Assembly (NCBI GenBank): GCA_900771805.1
Contig: CAAGPL010000042.1
Coordinates: forward strand, 1 to 59,461
Reading direction: 5' to 3'
Length of the DNA: 59,461 nucleotides
Origin: Bacilli bacterium
GTDB lineage: Bacteria; Bacillota_I; Bacilli_A; RF39; UBA660
Shown here: positions 53,497 through 59,461 of the stretch, piece by piece
How positions within the stretch are numbered: position 1 is the stretch's first letter
Layout: each line of letters starts with the position of its first letter
Program-made: the position numbers and the translations under genes
The notes under the pieces: model-generated
Seen by the model: the letters and a program-made list of their open reading frames with translations, nothing else
Database searches by the model: none
Told to the model about the DNA's origin: nothing

Positions 53497-53558
53497 TATA
53501 ATCATTTCCTTTCTGTTGCAAATTATATTATTTCTCTGTCCTTAATGTTTACTTAATT

Positions 53559-53825
53559 TTAATACACATTAAAATTTATGTAGAATTCACTATCTACTTC
53601 CTTTGGTAATATTTCGTTCAAATCATCGTCCCAATAAACATTTGCGTTTTTTCAATCACTAAAATTCTTTTCTTGCGATAAAGACATGATGTACAAACGC
53701 ACTGAAGCACCACAAGAATAATTATCTATAAATCTTTCATCAAGTGCCATATTAAACATTTCTTTTTTTATCTTTAAATCAATTTCAAAAAAATATTTAA
53801 GAAATAAACTAGTATCATTAAACAT
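53559..53825 (-). pseudogene. Small gene interrupted by an in-frame TGA
   Basis: From the ATG at 53825 (AGGTG six bases upstream) the frame runs 57 codons to a TGA near 53654, then stays open in the same frame for 30 more codons (NVYWDDDLNEILPKEVDSEF and a short tail) to a TAA at 53559. The two halves read as one 88-residue acidic protein. No family recognised. A TGG Trp codon occurs in the second half and TGA is a normal stop elsewhere, so a nonsense mutation is the simplest explanation. Confidence 0.5.
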
Positions 53826-53862
53826 AATATCACCTAACAAAATAACATTTTATTACTATAAA

Positions 53863-53939
53863 TGGCGTCCCCGGCGCGATTTGAACGCGCGACCCCTCGC
53901 TTAGGAGGCGAGTGCTCTATCCAGCTGAGCTACGGAGAC
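53863..53939 (-). tRNA. tRNA-Arg (anticodon CCT)
   Basis: A 77-base cloverleaf with CCA encoded. Acceptor GTCTCCG/CGGGGAC (one G-U pair), discriminator G, D-arm AGCTCAGCTGGATAGAGC, anticodon stem CTCGC/GCGAG with loop CTCCTAA placing CCT at 34-36, and T-arm GCGCGTTCAAATCGCGC. It reads the AGG codon. The compositionally odd genes lie beyond its 3' end, the usual side for integration into tRNA genes, but I find no repeated tRNA end. Confidence 0.95.
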
Positions 53940-53968
53940 ACTAGAGACATTTTAACATAATATTAAAA

Positions 53969-53992
53969 TAAAAAAAAGTCTATTTAAGACTT
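53969..53992 (-). terminator. Terminator of the second HD gene
   Basis: Minus-strand hairpin AAGTCT-TAAAT-AGACTT followed by eight Ts. Confidence 0.85.
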
Positions 53993-54491
53993 ACTTTATA
54001 AAATTAACTATAAAAAGAATCCACATAGTAATTTGAGCCTTAGCTCTTGTTGCACCTTCTAGCGTTGCAACTAATTTATCAGATAAAGTAACTAACCATG
54101 CTTCTTTATATTTTGGAACTACATTAGATATAGGAAACATATGAGATTCTATTATATTTTGTTCTTTTTCATTTACTCCAAAATACTTAATTGCATTTTT
54201 CTTAGCAATTAAAGGATGATTTATTAACATTTTTGTCTCAGTAACTATATTTTTATCATCTCTTTCTAAGAAGAAATCATGTAAAATACCTGCTCTTGTT
54301 GCAGCTGTTGTATCAAAACCTAACATTTTTGATAATTTATATGATAAATAAGCAACTTTAACAGAATGATTAAATCTAGTACTACCATGATGTACAATAG
54401 ATTTTGTTTTAATAAATTCTTTATGAGTTAAAATTGGAGATGAAATTAACATAAACTTCTTATCATTATATATCCTTTTCATTATATTCAA
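53991..54491 (-). CDS. HD-domain (HDIG-type) phosphohydrolase
   Basis: About 166 residues. Motifs are RFNHSVKVAYLSYKLSKMLG (first His), AGILHDFFLER (HD pair), INHPLIAKKNA, ESHMFP and LSDKLVAT (last Asp), consistent with a YutH/YqeK-like HD protein acting on a phosphorylated nucleotide or similar. The substrate is unknown. Start is uncertain: TTG at 54491 fits GAGG spacing best, while an ATG (MKRIYND) lies 9 bases downstream. It follows topA's terminator and is transcribed alone. Confidence 0.75.
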   Translation of the reverse strand: MNIMKRIYNDKKFMLISSPILTHKEFIKTKSIVHHGSTRFNHSVKVAYLSYKLSKMLGFDTTAATRAGILHDFFLERDDKNIVTETKMLINHPLIAKKNAIKYFGVNEKEQNIIESHMFPISNVVPKYKEAWLVTLSDKLVATLEGATRAKAQITMWILFIVNFIK

Positions 54492-54611
54492 CTTAATCAA
54501 CCTCTTTATCTCGTAATATTATATTCTTTATATATATTAAATTAACTTTAAACATCTATAAAAAGCTCAAATAAAAGCCTTAATAAGAATATCATATAAT
54601 AAAATAAAAGT

Positions 54612-54646
54612 AAAGATACAATTGTACGATATACAAATGTATCTTT
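54612..54646 (-). terminator. Terminator after topA
   Basis: Nine-base stem AAAGATACA/TGTATCTTT, with inner TGTA/TACA pairs, then a T-rich tail on the minus strand. The remaining space up to the HD gene holds nothing else I can see. Confidence 0.75.
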
Positions 54647-54665
54647 ATATCTAAATTATTAAATT

Positions 54666-56693
54666 TTATTTTTTGTAATTACAAGCACTACATTTTATTA
54701 TTCCTTCTTTATCATTAACTAAAAGACTATGACATTCTGGGCACACCTCTCCAGTAGGCTTATCCCAAACAGCAACTTTACATTTTGGAAAATTACCACA
54801 TCCATAAAATATTTTTCCTTTTTTAGTTTTTCTTTCAACTATCATTCCACCACATTTAGGACAAATACAAACTTCAACTTGAAGTAATTTTTCCTTTGGT
54901 TTAATATATTTACACTCTGGGTATCCAGAACAAGCTTCAAACTTACCATATCTTCCGTTTTTTATAACCATAGGCTTCCCACAATTAGGACATACCTCAC
55001 CGGTTTCTTCGTCTTCCTTTTTCTCCATTTTATCAAATGCATTTTCAACTTCTACTTCAAAATCTTTATAAAATGATTCTAGAATTTTATACCATACTTT
55101 CTTACCTTCTGCTACCTTGTCTAAATCTTCTTCCATCTTAGCAGTATACTTAACATTTATTAAATCACTAAAAAATTCTTGTAATTTATCTGTTGTTGTA
55201 ATTCCAACTTCAGTAGGATTAAGTTTTTTTTCAATTATTTTAACATATCCTCTTTGTGTTAACGTACTAATAGTTGATGCATAAGTAGAAGGACGACCTA
55301 TTCCTAATTCTTCCATTGCTTTAATAAGCTTAGCCTCAGTATATCTAGCTGGTGGTTTAGTAAAGTGTTGTTCTTTTAATATTTCTTCTGCTACAAGTTC
55401 ATCATTTACTTTTAATTTAGGAAGAACCTTATCTTCTGACGACTCAAACTTACCATAAACTTTTAAATAGCCATCAAATATAAGTACACTTCCTGTTGTT
55501 TTAAACGTTGTATTATTGTTATTTAAAATTATAGTCGTTTGATTTAATTTAGCATCTTGCATTAGAGAAGCAAGTGCTCTATAATAAATCATTTCATATA
55601 ACTTAAATTCATCTTTTGTTAGATATTTTTTTATAGAATCAGGTGTTCTATTTATACTAGATGGACGAATGGCCTCATGAGCATCTTGAACGTTTTCACG
55701 TTTTTTAGATTTCTTTACATAACCAATATATTCCTCACCATAATTTTCTTTAATAAAAGCATAACTTGATTTAATAAACTCATCAGATAATCTAACTGAG
55801 TCTGTTCTCATATATGTTATTAAACCAATTGTATCATTTTCTATATCTATACCTTCATATAGTTTTTGAGCTACTTGCATAGTCTTTTTAGAAGAAAATC
55901 CTAGTTTAGAAATTGCTTCTTGCTGCATAGTTGATGTAATAAAAGGATATTTAGAAGCCTTTTTCTTAGGTTTTGTTTCATAATCTGATATTATAAATTT
56001 ACTATCTAAACCATTTATTACCTTATTGGTTTCTTCCTCTGTTTTTAAATCTGCTTTTTTACCATCTATAGTATCTAAAGATGCTTCCATATCATTAAAT
56101 TTAGCAGTTACAGTCCAGTATTCTTCTTCATTAAAGCTTTCTATTTCTCTTTCACGATCTACTATTAGTTTAAGTGCAACGGACTGAACTCTACCTGCTG
56201 ATTTACCACCAGTTTTAGACTGCATTAACTTACTTAACCTAAAGCCTATTATTCTATCTAATATTCTTCTAGTTTCCTGACTATGAACTAAATCATCATC
56301 TATTTTTCTAGTATGATTAAATGCATCTTTAACAACATTTTTAGTAATTTCATTAAAAACAACTCTTTCATATTCTTCATCTTTAAGCTGCAATGCATCT
56401 TTTAAATGCCAAGAAATAGCCTCACCTTCACGGTCAGGGTCGGTTGCAAGATAAACCATTTTAGCCTTTTCTGCATCTTTTTTTAGAGCAGTAATATCTT
56501 TTTTCTTACCCTTTATTGGAACGTAATTAGGTTCAAAATGATTTTCTAAATCAACACCAAATCCAAACTTACCTGATGTTGCAAGATCTCTTATATGACC
56601 TTTTGAAGATACTACTTTATAATCATTACCTAAATATTTTTCAATCGCTTTAGTTTTAGTAGGAGATTCCACTATTACTAAGTTTTTACTCAT
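54666..56693 (-). CDS. topA: DNA topoisomerase I
   Basis: A 675-residue type IA topoisomerase that relaxes negative supercoils. The TOPRIM domain starts NLVIVESPTKTKAI, has DPDREGEAI near residue 110, and the active Tyr lies in LITYMRTDSVRLS. Three C-terminal zinc-ribbon domains are complete, each with two Cys pairs (CPNC..CSGYPEC, CPKC..CGNFPKC, CPEC..CSAC). GGAGG precedes the ATG. It follows rnhB by 3 bases in the rbgA-hypothetical-rnhB-topA string. Confidence 0.97.
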   Translation of the reverse strand: MSKNLVIVESPTKTKAIEKYLGNDYKVVSSKGHIRDLATSGKFGFGVDLENHFEPNYVPIKGKKKDITALKKDAEKAKMVYLATDPDREGEAISWHLKDALQLKDEEYERVVFNEITKNVVKDAFNHTRKIDDDLVHSQETRRILDRIIGFRLSKLMQSKTGGKSAGRVQSVALKLIVDREREIESFNEEEYWTVTAKFNDMEASLDTIDGKKADLKTEEETNKVINGLDSKFIISDYETKPKKKASKYPFITSTMQQEAISKLGFSSKKTMQVAQKLYEGIDIENDTIGLITYMRTDSVRLSDEFIKSSYAFIKENYGEEYIGYVKKSKKRENVQDAHEAIRPSSINRTPDSIKKYLTKDEFKLYEMIYYRALASLMQDAKLNQTTIILNNNNTTFKTTGSVLIFDGYLKVYGKFESSEDKVLPKLKVNDELVAEEILKEQHFTKPPARYTEAKLIKAMEELGIGRPSTYASTISTLTQRGYVKIIEKKLNPTEVGITTTDKLQEFFSDLINVKYTAKMEEDLDKVAEGKKVWYKILESFYKDFEVEVENAFDKMEKKEDEETGEVCPNCGKPMVIKNGRYGKFEACSGYPECKYIKPKEKLLQVEVCICPKCGGMIVERKTKKGKIFYGCGNFPKCKVAVWDKPTGEVCPECHSLLVNDKEGIIKCSACNYKK

Positions 56694-56696
56694 AAT

Positions 56697-57332
56697 TTAA
56701 GCCTCCTTATTTATTTTATGTTCCTCTATATATTTCTTAACAGGTCCATATGTACGCCTATATCCGTCAATTATACCATACATCTCTATTAGTTCAAGGT
56801 GTTTTTTTGTCGGATAGCCTTTATGCTTTTTAAATTCATATTCTGGATGTTTTTTATCTATTTCATACATTAATCTATCACGAGTTACTTTTGCTATTAC
56901 TGATGCTGCCGCAATCGTTATACTTTTAGCATCACCTTTTATTATAGATTCATGTGGCACATTTGTAAATCCATCAAGAGGCATAGCATCCGTTATTATG
57001 TAATCAGGCTTTATTTTTAAAGAGTTAGTTGCCCTTAACATTCCTTGTCTTGATGCTTCATATATATTTATTTTATCTATTTCATCAGCTTCTACTATAG
57101 AAACTGAAACTGCAAGAGCTTTTTGCATTATAACCGGATAATACTCTTCCCTTTTCTTTTCAGTTAACTTTTTAGAATCATTTAAACCTTCTAAAACAAA
57201 ATCATGTGGAAGTATTACTGAAGCTATAACAACTGGACCAAAAAGAGGCCCACGGCCTGCTTCATCACATCCTGCAATATTTTCATAGCCTAAGTGCCAT
57301 AACCTTTTTTCATTTTCATATAAATCAATCAT
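56697..57332 (-). CDS. rnhB: Ribonuclease HII
   Basis: A 211-residue enzyme that cuts the RNA strand of RNA-DNA hybrids, including single misincorporated ribonucleotides. The catalytic block is CDEAGRGPLFGPV near residues 21-33 (Asp and Glu), with further acidic residues in TDAMPLDG and a conserved SIIKGDAKS. It is shorter than B. subtilis RnhB because it lacks the N-terminal extension. Its ATG overlaps the upstream stop (ATGA). Confidence 0.95.
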   Translation of the reverse strand: MIDLYENEKRLWHLGYENIAGCDEAGRGPLFGPVVIASVILPHDFVLEGLNDSKKLTEKKREEYYPVIMQKALAVSVSIVEADEIDKINIYEASRQGMLRATNSLKIKPDYIITDAMPLDGFTNVPHESIIKGDAKSITIAAASVIAKVTRDRLMYEIDKKHPEYEFKKHKGYPTKKHLELIEMYGIIDGYRRTYGPVKKYIEEHKINKEA

Positions 57333-57949
57333 TTTACACTTAATCCATTTTCTTTTGCCTTTTTATTTTTATATAATAAAAATTTTAAATAAAATCTTAT
57401 AGCCATTTTATCTAAATACTCATCAACAGTAACATTATTACCATCAAATTTCAAATATTTACTTAAAACATTTTCTAAAGCTTCGTCACAATATATTCCC
57501 TTTTGTAATACATCACAACTTTTATTAAGGTTATATTTTGAACCATAGGCATAATTATCACCTACTGTTAAAAAATCAACACCTTTATGAGTTTTAAATC
57601 TACCGCTTAATTTAGAAATTAAATCCCTCATAAAAACCCTTTTATAATTAATAATACCATTTGCAATACTAACTTTAGAAAATATTTCATCATTCAAATT
57701 AACTTCATTTAAAACATATGCAATTTTAACCAATTCACTTTTTGAACAATCAAGAATACCAATATTTTTTCTTATAAGAACTTCTATATATTCATTACTA
57801 AGCCCTACAAAATCAAAAATATCATATATACTATTTATTTTTTCAACAACATCTATGTTATGATTACTAATATATTTTAATATAGCATTAATAGTATCGC
57901 CATCCATATATTTTTCTTCTAATAAATTAATTAGTTCATTATTTTTCAT
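57329..57949 (-). CDS. Hypothetical protein between rbgA and rnhB
   Basis: A 206-residue soluble protein I cannot identify. The N-terminal 70 residues look like tandem helical hairpins (LINLLEEKYMDGDTINAIL in part), and the C-terminal part contains FDGNNVTVDEYLDKMAIRFYLK followed by a basic tail. No signal, membrane segment or catalytic motif is clear. It is translationally coupled at both ends (2 bases from rbgA, 4-base overlap with rnhB), so it is expressed with the ribosome-assembly and DNA-maintenance genes. Confidence 0.6.
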   Translation of the reverse strand: MKNNELINLLEEKYMDGDTINAILKYISNHNIDVVEKINSIYDIFDFVGLSNEYIEVLIRKNIGILDCSKSELVKIAYVLNEVNLNDEIFSKVSIANGIINYKRVFMRDLISKLSGRFKTHKGVDFLTVGDNYAYGSKYNLNKSCDVLQKGIYCDEALENVLSKYLKFDGNNVTVDEYLDKMAIRFYLKFLLYKNKKAKENGLSVK

Positions 57950-57951
57950 TT

Positions 57952-58869
57952 TTATACCTCATCAAAAGTTACTTTTCCTAACTTTCCTTCCCTTAAATCC
58001 TTTATTATTATACTAGATACTTTATCATAGTCAATATCTCCACCAGATATTATACAACCTCTTTTCTTACCAATTATATCATATGCTAATACAACATCTT
58101 CTTTATCATAATTTATATTTCCATATCTGTCAAATAAATTATTTGCATATTTATTTGACATCGTATCAAGAATATAACAAGCAACCTTACCAAGAGGTAA
58201 TATTTCTTCTTTTATTGCAGAAAAAGAAGCTAAATTATATGCTTGAACCTCATCATCTATTTTAGGCCACAATATACCAGGAGAATCTAAAAGTTCTAAA
58301 TCTTTATTTATTCTAACCCAAGAAAGCTTTTTAGTAACACCAGGTTTATCTCCTGTTATAGTAGCTTTTTTGCCTACTAATCTGTTTATTAGTGTGGATT
58401 TTCCAACGTTTGGTATTCCAATTATTAAGGCTCTATAAGCACGCTTTTTAAGTCCTTTTTCTTCTCTTTTTTTATCTAGACTTTTAAGTAAAAGACTAGT
58501 TACATTATATATATCAGATAATCCTTTATTATTAATTAAATCTACCATTACAACTTTATAACCTTCTTTTTCATACATTTTAGCACACATACTAGTTTTA
58601 TTTATATCACATAAATCAGTTTTAGTCATAATCATAATCTTAGGTTTATCTTTTATTAAGTCATCTACATCCTTTATCTTAGATGAAAAAGGTATCCTTG
58701 CGTCTACTACTTCATAGATAATGTCTACCATGTTAATGTTTTCTTTTATAAGCCTTTTTGTTTTAGCCATATGGCCTGGATACCAGTTAATTCCGGCTGA
58801 TGGAAAACTTTTTGGACTATCATCTTTTTTCTTTTCTGCTCTAATTTTTCTTTTTTGATACATATCCAT
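57952..58869 (-). CDS. rbgA: Ribosome biogenesis GTPase RbgA (YlqF)
   Basis: A 305-residue circularly permuted GTPase needed for late 50S subunit assembly. The order is G4 TKTD near residue 82, then G5, then G1 GIPNVGKST near 152, G2 PGVT and G3 DSPG. The N-terminal INWYPGHMAKTKR is a family signature. Compared with the usual start there is a basic extension of about 25 residues. AGGAAGTG lies seven bases before the ATG. It heads the rnhB-topA operon as in many Bacilli. Confidence 0.95.
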   Translation of the reverse strand: MDMYQKRKIRAEKKKDDSPKSFPSAGINWYPGHMAKTKRLIKENINMVDIIYEVVDARIPFSSKIKDVDDLIKDKPKIMIMTKTDLCDINKTSMCAKMYEKEGYKVVMVDLINNKGLSDIYNVTSLLLKSLDKKREEKGLKKRAYRALIIGIPNVGKSTLINRLVGKKATITGDKPGVTKKLSWVRINKDLELLDSPGILWPKIDDEVQAYNLASFSAIKEEILPLGKVACYILDTMSNKYANNLFDRYGNINYDKEDVVLAYDIIGKKRGCIISGGDIDYDKVSSIIIKDLREGKLGKVTFDEV

Positions 58870-58922
58870 AAAAATTCACTTCCTTCTTCTTATTTATAAG
58901 CAAATAAATATAGAATATTATA

Positions 58923-59249
58923 TCACAGATTATGTCTTTTTAGATAGTCCAATGCCTCATTATATTGATTTTTAAACTTTAAATCTATTTCGATTTCTTT
59001 ATTATTGCCTATTCTTATTTCATCTATAAAATTTATTACTAACCTTCTATCTACTTTTTCAAATTTTTCTTTTACTTTAAATTGCTCTAACCAAAGTAAA
59101 TTATTTTCACTATCCTTAGTGTTTAATTTATTGAGCTCATACAAATATTTTTCTTTAAAATCTTCATAATCATCCTTAGTAATAAATTCATTTTTATAGT
59201 CAATTAATAAATTATTTATTTTTTTCTTATAATTACTTATTTCAATAAA
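58923..59249 (-). pseudogene. C-terminal fragment of a large serine recombinase
   Basis: An open frame of 108 codons, starting only after an in-frame TGA (59250-59252), matches the last part of large serine recombinases: a coiled-coil helix (YKNEFITKDDYEDFKEKY), then RLVINFIDEIRIGNNKEIEI and FKNQYNEALDYL. The catalytic, recombinase and zinc-ribbon domains are missing. The first usable start (TTG at 59144) would give a 73-residue tail. It is probably a relic of an excised or decayed integrative element. Confidence 0.7.
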
Positions 59250-59268
59250 TCACCTTCTTTTTGTCGAT

Positions 59269-59299
59269 AAAAAAGACCAGAGTTTCTATTCTGATCTGT
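59269..59299 (-). terminator. Terminator of the gene at the right edge
   Basis: Minus-strand stem AGATCAGA/TCTGGTCT with an 10-base loop and a following T-run. Confidence 0.8.
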
Positions 59300-59319
59300 T
59301 AGATAAATTATAATTTATT

Positions 59320-59461
59320 ATTTATTTCTTTTAACAAATATTATTCCAAGTATTGCTGTTATAACAATAACCATAAGTGGAGCTACTTTGAAATATACCC
59401 ATTCAAACGAATGCCATAAAGTTCCAATTACTGACCACTCTGGATCACTATAATCCCATGA
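59320..59461 (-). CDS. C-terminal end of a membrane protein (cut by window edge)
   Basis: The frame is open to the right edge and encodes the last 46 residues: a Trp-rich stretch (SWDYSDPEWSVIGTLWHSF), one hydrophobic helix (VAPLMVIVITAILGIIFV) and a basic end (KRNK). The helix followed by KRNK suggests a C-terminal anchor with its tail in the cytoplasm. The family cannot be told from this much sequence. Confidence 0.6.

Noticed and set aside
53640..53670. UGA read as Trp (mycoplasma-type code) or as selenocysteine
   Set aside because: Several ordinary genes (dtd, the gene before rnhB) end in TGA at the right length, and TGG is used for Trp everywhere. No SECIS-like hairpin stands out after the TGA.
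53863..53939. Attachment-site duplication of the tRNA-Arg 3' end
   Set aside because: I looked for a second copy of the tRNA 3' end around 51.7-53.7 kb and found none, so tRNA-mediated integration is not shown.

Overview
The window is AT-rich DNA of a Bacillota bacterium. My best guess is an uncultured gut lineage of Bacilli (Erysipelotrichales/RF39-like), but this is inference from gene content and composition, not a database match. Supporting points are Shine-Dalgarno sites of the AGGAG/GAGGTG type before nearly every gene, frequent TTG starts, sporulation-family homologues (SpoIVB, SpoIIM, SpoVB), a class B-type sortase, a T-box, a 6S RNA, and gene order shared with Bacillus subtilis. UGA works as a stop in several ordinary genes, so the code is the standard bacterial one.

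Layout: 0-5 kb, mostly plus strand, holds the end of a DinD-like gene, xseA-xseB-nucleotidyltransferase, spoIVB and a small unknown gene. 4.4-7.4 kb holds small membrane proteins, spoIIM, a sortase and a helix-turn-helix regulator. 7.4-7.9 kb is non-coding and contains a candidate structured RNA. 7.9-14.8 kb (minus) carries a nucleotidase-like HAD protein, a DUF5662 protein, an ABC half-exporter next to an AraC regulator, a ZIP transporter, a phosphohexomutase and XerD.

14.9-41.7 kb is a housekeeping core whose order parallels the B. subtilis rarA(yrvN)-tcdA(yrvM)-6S-aspS-hisS-dtd-relA-secDF-spoVB-yrzE-tgt-queA-ruvB-ruvA segment, with inserted genes (LemA/DUF2207, AI-2E family, psd/pssA, lysS, DUF421). 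The hisS-unknown-aspS operon has a very compact T-box whose discriminator-contact base fits tRNA-Asp. Its AspRS is the short archaeal-type enzyme and its HisRS carries a cysteine-rich tail. The Rel protein has lost the ED half of its HDxxED hydrolase motif.

41.8-59.4 kb mixes accessory and core DNA. A mobile-element scar lies at 42.6-44.5 kb: a serine-recombinase N-terminal fragment, a CFI-box protein pair, and an internally deleted ISLre2-like element with inverted repeats. A tRNA-Thr and a Zn/Cd-type CadC/CadA pair follow, with a visible operator inside the promoter. Then come HD, patatin and CDF genes, and a compositionally distinct insert at 51.8-53.5 kb with two paralogous anchored proteins next to tRNA-Arg. 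The core topA-rnhB-unknown-rbgA operon follows, then a C-terminal fragment of another large serine recombinase and the cut end of a membrane protein. No CRISPR array, prophage or complete transposon is present.
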